Below are positions 1 to 9,713 of a stretch of 64,000 bases of DNA, in pieces; the stretch's first letter is position 1, and every line of letters begins with the position of its first letter. A program made the position numbers and the translations under genes. Source of the DNA: CAZSNT01 sp964607765 (lineage in GTDB: Bacteria; Verrucomicrobiota; Lentisphaeria; Oligosphaerales; JABHEG01); assembly GCA_964607765.1 (NCBI GenBank), contig CAZSNT010000014.1, forward strand, positions 29,603 through 93,602. The letters are read 5' to 3'. The notes under the pieces are model-generated. The model searched no databases and was not told the DNA's origin. It saw only the letters and a list, made by a program, of their open reading frames with translations.

Positions 1-292
1 ATGTCGGTCTTGATCGTCTCGTGGTACGTGTTGGCAGCAAAGGTCTCGGAGCCGTCGGCGGAGAAGTACTTGCGTCCATCGCTGATGTATTCCTTGAGGA
101 TGTTGCGGTACAGGGGATGCAGATGGTCTGCCAGCTTGCCGCGAGGAGCATCCGGATCGGCGAACGTGCCGTGCTGAGGCGGCGTAATCATGACCAGACC
201 GTGCTCGTAGGGCGGCAGGTAGTTGAGGCGGCGGTCCTTGACGCCGGCGGCATAGCGGGAAAAATCCCACTCGGTGTTGGGCGCGCCCGGCC
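1..292. repeat. Near-identical tract shared by the two GH150-like paralogues (partner 2858-3149)
   Basis: Positions 1-292 match 2858-3149 with only one to three mismatches, whereas the sequence just beyond (from ~300 and ~3158) drops to clearly lower similarity between the same two genes. A sharp edge to high identity inside diverged paralogues points to recent gene conversion or unequal crossing-over. The tract continues past the left edge. Confidence 0.8.
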
Positions 293-2552
293 AAGTCCCG
301 TTGAGACGGTTGAAGACCAGGGGATTCGCGTCCTCCTCTTCCTGATTGAAGAAAGTCAGCCACTTGACGTTGTTGCCGGAATCAAGGTAGTCTTTGTCCG
401 GCTCGGTCATACTGAGGTGAACCGGGCTGAAACTGACAATTTCACGCCGCACGGGCACATACAGAGCGCCTTTGGCAATCAGCTCATACAGGATGCTGAA
501 GTACTCCTGATCGACGGGGTAGTTGTTCTGGTACGTGGCCCCGCAGGCGATGTTGTAGACCTGGGTGCGCAGGAAGTGGTTGGGCAACATCTGGTGAGAG
601 TGCTGTCGCAGGCGGTCGAAGCTGGGGTTGTCCCGGGCACATCGTGTGCCCCATTGGTTGGTTGCGCCGCTGGCCCATATCCCCATGCGACCGGCAATGC
701 TCTGCTCCATGGTCTTGTCGGTCGTCTCTTCCATCGACGGCACAAACACATCGGCGAATTCACCGGAAAGCAGGCGCGACCAGAGCGGCAGGTAGACAAT
801 CGCCTGCCAGAAGGCGTGCTTGGTGCGCACATATAGCTGGGTGTTCCTGTCCTGCCCATACTCGGCAATCGGGTAGATGTGGTCCCTGAGGACCATGGCG
901 AAATCATCACTGTAGCCCTCGAGTTCGGGGTAGATGAAGACGGATTTCTTCCCCTTGGCCCCGTCCATGATCTTCCTCATGGTATTCAGACTGTAGAAGT
1001 GGGGGTCGTTGCCGTGTCCACCCCAGAACGCAACACCCTTGCGGTCGGTGCTGTAGAGCGGGCGGATCATATCCAGCGCCTCTTCTTGACTCAGCACATA
1101 CTCGCGGCGCCTGTCGCGTTTCTTTCGGTACAGTTCGCTGGCCATGGTGCTCCGATCCCAGTTCTCGACCTTCGGCATCCATTTGCCGTTGAGGAAGATG
1201 GGGCTGCCGCAAGTTGCCTCCAGCTCCATCGCCAGCTTCTCGACATCGCCTTTCAGGCTTTCGGACATGAAGTAAACAGGCTTGGGTGCGCGTTCGTGGG
1301 CAGGCCGAACGAAGCGCTTGAGCTGCTGACGAGCAATCGCCGTGTTATCGAGCATCGCCTTGAGCTTGCCCTTCGGCTTCATGTCGGTGAAGTCGTTCTT
1401 CCATCCCGGCACGCTGGGATCGATCACGTGAACACAACTGCCGCCGCTCTGTGCGCTGCCCAGCAGGATCCTGCCTGTGTGCGGATCCCTCCACAGGTCG
1501 TTGTAGGAGTAGCCATTGGTCAGGAACTCCAGTTTCTCCAGGTCGAAGTGCGGTTCTGAGAGGATCAGGCGAGACCCGAATGCGGTCAGGCACCGTCGTT
1601 CGCCGGCTTCAGCATCGTCATAGCTGACGGTCTGGGCGACACGGTATCCATTGCCGTCGATCCTCTTCCGCAGCTTGGACAACTCCAGGAGGCGCTGAGT
1701 GTAGTCTTTCAAGTCGACTCTGATCGCGACGGAGCTGCTGATGGTATAGCTGGTTCCCAGCGTGACCTCGTCGATGCCATCTCCATCGAGGTCGCTGATC
1801 GCCACATCTCCGATGGCCTTCCGGCACTTCAGCGTGTCGATAACGTTGAAAGGTCTATCGGCAAGTGGCTCGAACAGATAGATCTCGCCCGAGCCGGAAT
1901 TGCTGTTGTGGGCACCGTGGACAAAGAGGGCCTGCTTCCCGCCTGCGACCCGCACGGGTCGGAGGAAGTTGGCGATGTGCAGACCGGCCTGGGGGAGTTT
2001 CTTCTTGCTGCCCTTCAGGTGGCCGGTCCAGGGCTGGGCTACTGAGTAGGTCTTGGAGGCAATGGTCTTCAGGCGCTGTCCTTCTGCATTCAGGTAATGG
2101 ATGTTCATGTCGTAACCGCCGCAGACCACGTATGGGACGCCCCGGCGGCTGACGGAACACACCGCATTCAGCGGCGCGTCACTGGTATTGAAGGTCCAGA
2201 GCAACCTGCCAAGGCGGTCCAGGCAGTAGAGACTGCCGTCGGCATTCGCGGCCAGAATCTCATCGTCCCCGTCGCCGGTGATGTCGGCACACCAGAGGTC
2301 ACGGTTCATGAAGCCGGAGAGGGGGTTCCGCCAGAGCTCCCTGCCGTCATGGGTTATGGCCAGGACAGTGCCCTCATAGCTGCTGCCAATGACGACGGAA
2401 CGGCCATCGATCCGGGCCGCTCGGACCTTGCTGATAGTGCGACCCGTCTCGATGCTTGTCAGTCCTCTCGCCCCGATGCGGGGGAGCCCTACGCAGGACG
2501 TGACAGCCAGAGCGAGAATCGAGGCAAAGATGGTTCTGAGAGTACTTGTCAT
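1..2552 (-). CDS. GH150-like lambda-carrageenase candidate, lipoprotein (copy A, runs off left edge)
   Basis: An uninterrupted minus-strand frame begins at the ATG at 2552-2550 and is still open at the window edge after 850 codons, so the C-terminus is missing. The N-terminus is a lipoprotein signal (hydrophobic stretch ending VTSC). Residues ~30-330 carry beta-propeller/FG-GAP-type blades such as DITGDGDDE and DLDGDGIDE. The rest is a large domain shared with the next gene (motifs FMSES, FWGGHGNDP, YVRTKHAFW). Overall architecture and length resemble GH150 lambda-carrageenases, in which a predicted propeller precedes the catalytic region; this family call is from memory, not a search. It lies 22 nt downstream of its paralogue, so they are probably co-transcribed. 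An alternative is a non-enzymatic secreted propeller protein. Confidence 0.6.
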   Translation of the reverse strand, partial: MTSTLRTIFASILALAVTSCVGLPRIGARGLTSIETGRTISKVRAARIDGRSVVIGSSYEGTVLAITHDGRELWRNPLSGFMNRDLWCADITGDGDDEILAANADGSLYCLDRLGRLLWTFNTSDAPLNAVCSVSRRGVPYVVCGGYDMNIHYLNAEGQRLKTIASKTYSVAQPWTGHLKGSKKKLPQAGLHIANFLRPVRVAGGKQALFVHGAHNSNSGSGEIYLFEPLADRPFNVIDTLKCRKAIGDVAISDLDGDGIDEVTLGTSYTISSSVAIRVDLKDYTQRLLELSKLRKRIDGNGYRVAQTVSYDDAEAGERRCLTAFGSRLILSEPHFDLEKLEFLTNGYSYNDLWRDPHTGRILLGSAQSGGSCVHVIDPSVPGWKNDFTDMKPKGKLKAMLDNTAIARQQLKRFVRPAHERAPKPVYFMSESLKGDVEKLAMELEATCGSPIFLNGKWMPKVENWDRSTMASELYRKKRDRRREYVLSQEEALDMIRPLYSTDRKGVAFWGGHGNDPHFYSLNTMRKIMDGAKGKKSVFIYPELEGYSDDFAMVLRDHIYPIAEYGQDRNTQLYVRTKHAFWQAIVYLPLWSRLLSGEFADVFVPSMEETTDKTMEQSIAGRMGIWASGATNQWGTRCARDNPSFDRLRQHSHQMLPNHFLRTQVYNIACGATYQNNYPVDQEYFSILYELIAKGALYVPVRREIVSFSPVHLSMTEPDKDYLDSGNNVKWLTFFNQEEEDANPLVFNRLNGTWPGAPNTEWDFSRYAAGVKDRRLNYLPPYEHGLVMITPPQHGTFADPDAPRGKLADHLHPLYRNILKEYISDGRKYFSADGSETFAANTYHETIKTD

Positions 2553-2574
2553 TTTAGTTGGTGAATGGCCCATT

Positions 2575-5379
2575 TCACAGGGCCTCCTCAAGCTCAATAT
2601 CGATGAAGCGGAACATCCCGCAGGACACGGGAACGGTGACCTGTTGGGGGTTGGCGGGGGAAATGGTCTCCTTGCTCAGGAGGTCGGTCATCTTCGCGGG
2701 GGTCACCATGTGGAACGCGACCGTTGCGGTCTTGGCGGTCGGGTTGACATAACCGCTGTCGATCAGGGTCAGGCGCAGGTGTTTCGGGGCGGTCTGCGCG
2801 CAGACCCACGCGACACCGCCCGACACGCTCAGCGGGAGCTTGGTGGCGCCGGCCTCGATGTCGGTCTTGATCGTCTCGTGGTACGTGTTGGCGGCAAAGG
2901 TCTCGGAGCCGTCGGCGGAGAAGTACTTGCGTCCATCGCTGATGTATTCCTTGAGGATGTTGCGGTACAGGGGATGCAGATGGTCTGCCAGCTTGCCGCG
3001 AGGAGCATCCGGATCGGCGAACGTGCCGTGCTGAGGCGGCGTAATCATGACCAGACCGTGCTCGTAGGGCGGCAGGTAGTTGAGGCGGCGGTCCTTGACG
3101 CCGGCGGCATAGCGGGAAAAATCCCACTCGGTGTTGGGCGCGCCCGGCCAGGTGCCGTTGAGGCGGTTGAAGACCAGGGGATTGGCGTCTTCGTCCTGCT
3201 GGATGTAGAAGGTCATCCACTTGATGTTGTTGCCGGTATCGAGGAAGCGCGCGTCCGGCTCAATCATGCTCAGATGGACGGGCGACAGGCTGACCAGTTC
3301 GTTGCGGCTCGGCACATAGATCGCGCCTTTCGCGACCAGCTCCCAGAGGAGGCTCATGTACGGCTGATCCACGGGGAAGTTGTTCAGGTAGGTGGCACCG
3401 CAGGAGATGTTGTAGACCATCTGCCGCAGGAAGTGGTTGGGCAGCATCTGGTGGGAGTGCTGCCGGGTGCGGTCGAAGCTGGTGTTGTCGCGGGCACAGC
3501 GAGCACCCCACTGGTTGACCGAGCCGCTGCTCCAGAGCCCGACGCGGGAGGCCACGCTCAGCTCCATGGACTTGTCGGTGGTCTCTTCCAGTGCCGGGAC
3601 GAAGACATCGGCAAACTCACCGGATACCAGCCGCGACCACATGGGCAGGTAGACGATGCCATTCCAGAACGCGTGCTTGGTGCGGACGAAGATGCTGGCG
3701 CCCGTGAGCTGGGCGTGGCCGGCCATTGGGTAGATGTGGTTCTCCATGACCCACGCGAAGTGCTCGTCGTGAGCCTCCAGCTCGGGGTAGATGGTCACCA
3801 GCTTCTTGTCGTGGGCCGCCGCGATATCGAATAGCCGCTTCTGTGTTCTCAGGCTGGTGAGAAACGGGTCGTTACCGTGTCCGCCCCAGTAGGCCACGCC
3901 GTTCGATTCCTTGATGACGGGCTCGAAGTTCTCGACAAACTCGTCGCTGGTCCACAGGTACCTCTTCAGCATGCGGCCGTCGCGCTTCTTCTCATAGACC
4001 GGATCGAAGCCGGTCCGATCGACCTTCTCGACCGTGTACGAGGGGCGCCCAGTGAAGAAGACGGGCGAGTCGTATTGCGTCTCGATCGCCTCGATCAGCT
4101 TGTCGGCGCCGTGCTTGCGGCTCTCGCTCATGAAGTAGACCGGAGGCACCGCCTTTTCCCAGGACGGCTTGGCGAAGCTCTCCAGTCGCTCGCGGGTCGC
4201 GGCGGAATTCTCGAGGATCGTGGCGATTTTCCCGGGCGGCTGCAGGGCGGCGTAGTCGGCTTTCCAGCCCGGGTTATCCAGATCGATCAGGTGCACGCAA
4301 CTGCCGCCGCTTTGGGCGCTGGCCAGGATGATGCGATTGCGGCCTTTGGACTTCCACATGTCGTTGTAGGAATAGCGGCCGGCCAGCACCTCGGCCTTCT
4401 TCGGGTCGGCGGTGGACAAATCAGTGGGCAAGAGGATAACGCGAGCCCCGAAGAGCACGAAGAGTCTCTGCTCCTTACCGTCCCGGACCAGTTCCGGCTG
4501 CGCCACGCGGTAGCCGAACCAATCGATCGTCCGGCCAACCTGGGCGAGTTCGAGCTTGTGATGCTCGCCGGCTGTCGTCAGGGCGCTGACGTGAGCCTTC
4601 TGGATCATACTGGTACTGCCGGCGAGGAACTCCTGGTTACCGTCGCCGTTCAGGTCCGCCACGCGCAACTCGCCAAAGCTGTCTCTGATCCTGGCCGTCT
4701 GCTTGTACGGTTTCTCGGCCAGCGGCTCGAAGAGGTAGAGGCGCCCGGCCGCGCTGGTGCTCCAGATGGCCGCATGCACAGCCAGGGCTTCAGTTCCGTC
4801 GGCACGGGTGAAGGGGCGGATGAAATTGGCGACGTGTCGGTAGTATTCCGGCAGGTGGATGCGGTTCTTGCCCCACGGTCGCTCCAGCGAGTAACGCCGC
4901 GAATCGACCGTCTTGATCAGCTCCCCTTCCGCCGAGACGTAGTACATGCACGTGTCGTAGCTTCCGCAGACTACGTAGGGGACGCCGTCCTTGCTGACCG
5001 TGCAGACAGCATTCATCGGGGCATCGTTCTGCCTGAAAGTCCAGAGCAGCCGGCCCCCGGAATCGAGGCAGTAGACAGAACCGTCAGCATTGGCTGCGAG
5101 AGTCTCGTCGTTGCCGTCGCCAGTGATGTCACCGCACCAGAGATCATGGTTCATGGTGCCGGAAAGGGCGTTCTCCCAAAGCCGCGTCCCGTCGTCTCCA
5201 AGAGCCAGGACCGTGCCTTCATAGCTGCTTCCCACGATGCAGGTTTGGTCTCCCCGCACAGCTGTCCGCACCTTCATGATGGTGTATCCGGTGTCGATGC
5301 TCGTGATCGCGCTGGACGAGTCTGCAGCGAGCATCCGCGCGCCCATCGCCATGATCATCATCAGGGAAGTAGCTCTCAT
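2575..5379 (-). CDS. GH150-like lambda-carrageenase candidate, secreted (copy B)
   Basis: The frame is open upstream to 5448, but the likely start is the ATG at 5379, preceded by AAGGTGAG at 6 nt and opening a signal peptide (MRATSLMMIMAMGARMLAA). About 934 residues: propeller blades with calcium-type loops (DITGDGNDE, DLNGDGNQE) in the first third, then a long conserved region shared with copy A (FMSES, YWGGHGNDP, RTKHAFW, SHQMLPNH). Unlike copy A it has no lipobox cysteine, so it is probably released or periplasmic. Size and layout match the GH150 lambda-carrageenase type, fitting the sulfatases and galactan hydrolases around it; the enzymatic role is inferred. Its start codon overlaps the stop of a URO-D remnant by 4 nt (ATGA). 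Confidence 0.65.
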   Translation of the reverse strand: MRATSLMMIMAMGARMLAADSSSAITSIDTGYTIMKVRTAVRGDQTCIVGSSYEGTVLALGDDGTRLWENALSGTMNHDLWCGDITGDGNDETLAANADGSVYCLDSGGRLLWTFRQNDAPMNAVCTVSKDGVPYVVCGSYDTCMYYVSAEGELIKTVDSRRYSLERPWGKNRIHLPEYYRHVANFIRPFTRADGTEALAVHAAIWSTSAAGRLYLFEPLAEKPYKQTARIRDSFGELRVADLNGDGNQEFLAGSTSMIQKAHVSALTTAGEHHKLELAQVGRTIDWFGYRVAQPELVRDGKEQRLFVLFGARVILLPTDLSTADPKKAEVLAGRYSYNDMWKSKGRNRIILASAQSGGSCVHLIDLDNPGWKADYAALQPPGKIATILENSAATRERLESFAKPSWEKAVPPVYFMSESRKHGADKLIEAIETQYDSPVFFTGRPSYTVEKVDRTGFDPVYEKKRDGRMLKRYLWTSDEFVENFEPVIKESNGVAYWGGHGNDPFLTSLRTQKRLFDIAAAHDKKLVTIYPELEAHDEHFAWVMENHIYPMAGHAQLTGASIFVRTKHAFWNGIVYLPMWSRLVSGEFADVFVPALEETTDKSMELSVASRVGLWSSGSVNQWGARCARDNTSFDRTRQHSHQMLPNHFLRQMVYNISCGATYLNNFPVDQPYMSLLWELVAKGAIYVPSRNELVSLSPVHLSMIEPDARFLDTGNNIKWMTFYIQQDEDANPLVFNRLNGTWPGAPNTEWDFSRYAAGVKDRRLNYLPPYEHGLVMITPPQHGTFADPDAPRGKLADHLHPLYRNILKEYISDGRKYFSADGSETFAANTYHETIKTDIEAGATKLPLSVSGGVAWVCAQTAPKHLRLTLIDSGYVNPTAKTATVAFHMVTPAKMTDLLSKETISPANPQQVTVPVSCGMFRFIDIELEEAL

Positions 5380-5537
5380 TTGCATCTCACCTTTTCGTCG
5401 CCCACTTCCTGCCATCCTGTCGCGTATGTTTGAGCCCTGCAACCGCATCCACGGAGGTCGGAGCCCCCAAACGAGCGAGCTACCCGTTCCGGGTCAGCGT
5501 AGTTGATGGTGCGCCGGACGATTTCTCTCGATGTCAT
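5376..5537 (-). pseudogene. N-terminal remnant of a URO-D-like gene
   Basis: A 53-codon frame starts at the ATG at 5537-5535 with a good ribosome site (GAGAGGAA) and begins MTSREIVRRT..DPERVARSF, the usual opening of URO-D-superfamily proteins; compare MTKREIVEQA in the intact gene at 51615-52619. After ~50 residues it stops in a TGA that overlaps the ATG of the GH150-like gene. A normal family member has 330-420 residues, so this is a truncated scrap joined to an unrelated gene. It may still be translated and couple translation to the downstream gene. Confidence 0.6.
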
Positions 5538-5774
5538 CGTTCGTATTCCTCTCGGTCGACCAGGTACTGCTTACTCTATGTAGCCGATGCCCCCCATCCA
5601 ATGATCAATTGGTGACAAAACCAATCCATGTGTGATCATGGACGATCAGCCTTGTGTCATGCAGGTGTAACGTCATCAGGAGCAGCGACAGTGGCTCGGA
5701 CGAGCCCCCGGCAGAGGGAAGGGGCGCGGCCCGGGACGCCCCGCACCACACGTCGGTCAAGCGGGCACGCCCTC
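5538..5774. other. Intergenic region with inverted repeats
   Basis: No gene is seen here beyond the URO-D scrap to its left. It holds an inverted repeat ATTGGT/ACCAAT (5608-5613 and 5620-5625) nested in two TGATCA sites (5602-5607, 5633-5638), in a locally AT-richer stretch that could carry a minus-strand promoter for the URO-D scrap and the GH150-like genes. A GC hairpin (GGGGCG 5721-5726, CGCCCC 5737-5742) lies just after the sulfatase stop and could end transcription, although no clear U-run follows. Confidence 0.35.
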
Positions 5775-7226
5775 TCAGTCCCGGCCCCGCGTCGGCCTGG
5801 CGCTGTCCTTGACCACCATGGGTGTGTCGTAGGGACGTCCGTCCCAGTAGCTGCCCGGTTCCGGAATGTGTTTGGCGTAGTAGAGATAGTCGCCCTCGCG
5901 CTGCATCCACGCGTCCAGCTTCGCTCGCAGTTCGGCAACGATCTCCTGATAGTCAGGACTGTGGATCAGGTTGGTGCGTTCGCCCGGGTCGCGCTGCATG
6001 TCGTAGAGTTCGTCGAGATCGCGCGGGCGCCACGAGTACTTGTAGCGTTCCGTGCGGACTCCGCGAACCATGAAGTGTCGGCCCTGGTAGGCGTCGTAGC
6101 ACATGAACGTGTGGTCGTGATCCGTGCACCAGATATTCCGTCCCCTCTCGGCGGCGGCGAGTACGTCATCCGCGCCGGCAAGACTCAGCAGCGTCGGGAA
6201 CAGGTCGATGAGATTGACGAAGCTGTCCCGGTTCCGCGGCTCACGCTCCGCGGGATCCCAGATCACGAACGGGATGTGGACGGTCTCCTCGTAGAAGTCG
6301 GGGCCTTTGTCGAAGCGGCCGTGCGCCCCGAGCATCTCCCCGTGGTCCGGCGCGAACGCGACGACTGTGTCCTGCCACAGGTCTCCCTCGTCGAGCAGGC
6401 CTAGGACCTCACTGAACAGGTCGTCGATGTACGTGCAGTAGCCCCAGTAGTGCTGAACCGTCTTGCGCCAGTCGTCGCGGGTCAGGACAGTAGTCTCCTG
6501 GCTGGGCCAATGGGCGCGCCCAAGCACGTGCGGCTTGTTCGGTTCGCTGAACGGCTCACAGAAGTTGTCCGGCAGGAAGTCGTCGGGGAGCTCGTACATG
6601 TCGGCGTATCTCTTGGGGATGCAGTGAGCGAAGTGCGGCCCGCTCAGACTGATGACACTGCAGAAGGGGGTCCCGTCGTCCCGGAACCGGGCCGCTCCTT
6701 CGAGCACCTGTTCCTTGCCGGCCTGAGTACGGACCCAATCCTGAGTCCGCCCTTCGCTGTAAGCCATGTAATAGGGCTTGAACCACTCGCCCACCAGTTT
6801 CAGCTTCTGCGGGCGGTAAGGCTCCTGTTCGACCGTGCTCCCGCCGTCCGAACAACGGACGCTTTCCAGGCCACGCGCGACCAGGCCGCCGCTGCCGCCA
6901 TGCCACTTGCCGCTGTAGCTCACGGTGTATCCGCTGTCGCGCAGGCGTTCGAGATAGGTCAGGTGCTCGGGATGCAGCGTACGTTCCGGGCGGTAGCGCG
7001 TGCCCGCATTGTCCATGAAGTCGCTCTGGTGGGGCAGGAGTCCGGTGAAGAGCGCTCCCCGGGCAGGCGAACAGAGAGGGCAGATCGTGTAAGCCCTGTC
7101 GAAGCGGACGCCCTTCTTTGCCAAGCGCGAAAGCGCGGGCATACGGCAGGGATTGCTGTCGTCGAAGGCGGCATCCCACCGCAGTTGGTCGACCATGAAA
7201 AGGAGGATGTTCTTGCGTTTGCTCAT
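5775..7226 (-). CDS. Sulfatase (S1 family, cytoplasmic type)
   Basis: Alkaline-phosphatase-superfamily sulfatase of 483 residues that hydrolyses sulfate esters, presumably on a galactan oligosaccharide. The formylglycine motif CSPARG has its modified Cys near residue 52; the N-terminal metal-binding strand reads NILLFMVDQLRWD, and FAPDHGE and KWHGG motifs follow. There is no signal peptide, unlike the other sulfatases here, so it probably acts inside the cell on imported oligosaccharides. The start is the ATG at 7226 with TAGGAG 6 nt upstream, rather than the in-frame TTG two codons earlier. It lies 9 nt after the GH42-like gene and is probably co-transcribed with it. The exact substrate cannot be read from sequence. 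Confidence 0.9.
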   Translation of the reverse strand: MSKRKNILLFMVDQLRWDAAFDDSNPCRMPALSRLAKKGVRFDRAYTICPLCSPARGALFTGLLPHQSDFMDNAGTRYRPERTLHPEHLTYLERLRDSGYTVSYSGKWHGGSGGLVARGLESVRCSDGGSTVEQEPYRPQKLKLVGEWFKPYYMAYSEGRTQDWVRTQAGKEQVLEGAARFRDDGTPFCSVISLSGPHFAHCIPKRYADMYELPDDFLPDNFCEPFSEPNKPHVLGRAHWPSQETTVLTRDDWRKTVQHYWGYCTYIDDLFSEVLGLLDEGDLWQDTVVAFAPDHGEMLGAHGRFDKGPDFYEETVHIPFVIWDPAEREPRNRDSFVNLIDLFPTLLSLAGADDVLAAAERGRNIWCTDHDHTFMCYDAYQGRHFMVRGVRTERYKYSWRPRDLDELYDMQRDPGERTNLIHSPDYQEIVAELRAKLDAWMQREGDYLYYAKHIPEPGSYWDGRPYDTPMVVKDSARPTRGRD

Positions 7227-7235
7227 CCGCAACTC

Positions 7236-9506
7236 CTACCGCTCCGCCTCGCCGACATGCAACAGCTTCACGCCGAACGGGCGCATTCTGAACGCCGATC
7301 GCTGATTTCCTCCGCTGATCATGTCGCGACACGGGGAGGACGTTTCCACCTCGATGGCGGCCGTGCTCTTCCCCAAGTTGATGATCAGCAGCAAGTGTCC
7401 GCCTTGCCAGGGGGCCGTACGCCATACACAGCCTGGCAACCCGACCTCGTTGGTTTCCGTGAGGGCGATGGCAGGCCGTAGCCCGGCGCTGATGAGATGA
7501 GCCGAGAGGGCGGCGGCGTCTGTTGCGTCAACGTGAATAACGTGCCCCTCGCCTGGCGTCAGGGACGGGCCAGGGCGGCCATATTCATCATGCTTCAGGC
7601 ATTGGTCCCCCACGACAAGAAGCGTGCCTCTTTGAGCCAGGTAACGCTTGAGCGCGTTACGGTCAGCCGTCGTGACGTGATCGGCGTGAGGAGCGATGAT
7701 GACCGGCCACTGCTCCATGTCGGTGTCGGTTGCCTCGGTGAGCGTTCTCGCAGTCGCGAAACCGAGCGGCATGCCGCTGTGGTAGAGGGCCTTGTATGCC
7801 TCGTACACATGGTCCATGTATGCCTTGTCCTGAATTGCGCTGGCCTCGGAATAGAAGATCCGGACGCGTTTCGGCTGTGTACCCAGAGCGACGATCTCAG
7901 GCGCGAACGCATTCAGCTCTTTCATGGTGCGCCCGTAGGAATTCATGACCCGCGGCTGGGTTAGGTTGGAGGCATAGAAGCCTTTCGGGTCCTTCTTGCA
8001 GAGCGCTCCATCACTCCCGCGCGACCAATACCAAGTCTGGTTCATGCCCGTGCCATGAAGGTGCGCCAGCCAGAGGGCCGCACGCACATATTCGCCCGGC
8101 ATATCGAGATCCCGCGAGTTGGCCGTGCTCAGGCCATGCCATTCGCTGTCGAAGATGAGCTTCTCAGGGCTGATCGAGCGGAAGAAATCGAGAGGAAGGG
8201 CCTGTTCCCGCCAGTTGCAGGCGTAGCGCTCGGGCCAGCTTTCCGGGTCCTTCCAGTGCGGGGTGGTGAGTATGCTCGCGTCGCAGCCGATGATGTCCTG
8301 CAAGCGGACCAGGGCCTCGAAGTCAAGGCCGTGACAACGACTGTGTCTCGCCAGATGCCCGGGGATGAGTTTGATGTGGGTCTGGGCTGCGGGGTCGTGT
8401 TTCCGAATCTCGGTCTTCAGAAACGTGAACCAGTCGGTGACGCGGTCCATGTTGAAGCGGCACCAATCGTACCAGATCGGCTTGCCCCGCAAACTCGCGT
8501 CTATCGGGACCTCGATGATGACGTCGGCGAACGACGCGAAGTCAGTGCCCCACAGTGCATTGAGGGCGGCGATGTCCCGATGACGTCTTCCCAGCCAGTT
8601 GCGGAATTTGGTCTTGGTCTTCTCCGAGACTGGGCCCGTGGCCCACCCTTCCGTGCAGGTGAACCAATGTGGCTCGTTGGTCAGCATGTACCCGCCTTGG
8701 CTCACTCTGCGGCCTCGGAACTGCGGCACGATGTCTGCCAGCATCGACGCCCAGAGGTCACGCGCGACGGGATGGTCGGTGTCAAAGCCGGTGTAATAGT
8801 GCTTCCCGTCAGTGATCTCCGGGTGCTTCTTGATCAGCCATTTTGGTGCGTATTTCTGTCCGAGGAAGATGTAACCGAGGGGCTCGTCGTCGTCGGGCTC
8901 GTAGCCTATGTCGGGCTTCTGCCCCTCAGCCTTGATGTGTGGCAGGTGGATGTACTTGCCGCCGATCACGCCGTAGGCTCGGTTCAGTTCTTCTTCGTCC
9001 GGTTGCCAGACAAAAGTTGAGGGGAAAACGGGGCGGTCTCCCTGCCGTAGGTAGGCGTTCTCCTCTCTGAGAGCGGTCATGTCAATCTCGAGGCCCGGTC
9101 GGCGTACGAGCTCTCCCTTCTGCACGGCTTTCAGCTCATCCATGGCTTCCCTGAGTACGTGGTTGAGATCCTGGAGTTCCTTGATCGGGAGCTCTGCGGC
9201 GAGGCGTGGGGCGTCTTTCCTCACCCGCCACCAACTGGCGATGGCTTCTTCCAGTTCCGCGGTGTGCTCGTGATCCCATTCGGCGTAGGTAAGGAAGAGC
9301 CCGGCTGTTGTGATGGTGACGCGTTCCCGAGCGACATCGATTCCGGCGGCCTGGGCCTCGGAGGTCTGTTCTCTCAGGGTCGCCAGGAGTCCTCGGGCTT
9401 CTTGGCGCAGGACGCCATAGTCCCGGATGGGCGAAAGGGCTGTTGTCCGGCATCCCGTCAGAATGGCGGCTAGAGCAACCGATACAGTGGCTACGACTCT
9501 TGGCAT
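7236..9506 (-). CDS. GH42-like beta-galactosidase, lipoprotein
   Basis: 756 residues with a lipobox (ILTGC, Cys19), so probably membrane-anchored facing the periplasm or exterior. Residues ~25-150 are helical and partly coiled-coil; a clan GH-A TIM barrel follows with candidate acid/base Glu278 (LTNEPHW) and nucleophile Glu455 (FDSEWHG). A flavodoxin-like region near residues 600-700 resembles the trimerisation domain of GH42. Family knowledge suggests beta-galactosidase or a related exo-galactanase activity; the N-terminal helical domain is unusual for GH42. The ATG at 9506 has GGGAGGAAC upstream. The sulfatase gene follows by 9 nt, and the GH50-like gene lies 207 nt upstream. Confidence 0.75.
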   Translation of the reverse strand: MPRVVATVSVALAAILTGCRTTALSPIRDYGVLRQEARGLLATLREQTSEAQAAGIDVARERVTITTAGLFLTYAEWDHEHTAELEEAIASWWRVRKDAPRLAAELPIKELQDLNHVLREAMDELKAVQKGELVRRPGLEIDMTALREENAYLRQGDRPVFPSTFVWQPDEEELNRAYGVIGGKYIHLPHIKAEGQKPDIGYEPDDDEPLGYIFLGQKYAPKWLIKKHPEITDGKHYYTGFDTDHPVARDLWASMLADIVPQFRGRRVSQGGYMLTNEPHWFTCTEGWATGPVSEKTKTKFRNWLGRRHRDIAALNALWGTDFASFADVIIEVPIDASLRGKPIWYDWCRFNMDRVTDWFTFLKTEIRKHDPAAQTHIKLIPGHLARHSRCHGLDFEALVRLQDIIGCDASILTTPHWKDPESWPERYACNWREQALPLDFFRSISPEKLIFDSEWHGLSTANSRDLDMPGEYVRAALWLAHLHGTGMNQTWYWSRGSDGALCKKDPKGFYASNLTQPRVMNSYGRTMKELNAFAPEIVALGTQPKRVRIFYSEASAIQDKAYMDHVYEAYKALYHSGMPLGFATARTLTEATDTDMEQWPVIIAPHADHVTTADRNALKRYLAQRGTLLVVGDQCLKHDEYGRPGPSLTPGEGHVIHVDATDAAALSAHLISAGLRPAIALTETNEVGLPGCVWRTAPWQGGHLLLIINLGKSTAAIEVETSSPCRDMISGGNQRSAFRMRPFGVKLLHVGEAER

Positions 9507-9713
9507 CTCCGTTCCTCCCTTTCTCCTAACTTCAGGGCACGTTCCAGTTCCTCGATGATGATGGGGCCGTCATCGCCTTACTACCGGGTGAGGTCCCTCA
9601 ATTGCTGTTCCTCGACAAACGGTACGCCCTTCTTCTCTGTCGATTCGGGCGCCCCGATGTTCTGGCGCCACGACGTGAAGCGGGCGGGTGATGGGGTTGG
9701 ACGCGACGACCGG

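Noticed and set aside
479..2160. Apparent frameshifts in the leftmost gene, suggested by short minus-strand frames
   Set aside because: Translating from 2552 to the edge gives one uninterrupted frame; the short frames are shadows and the gene only lacks its stop because it leaves the window.
9581..9713. Possible C-terminal sulfatase scrap between the GH50-like and GH42-like genes
   Set aside because: A short frame with SWRQNIGAPE is faintly sulfatase-like, but similarity is too weak to support a feature.
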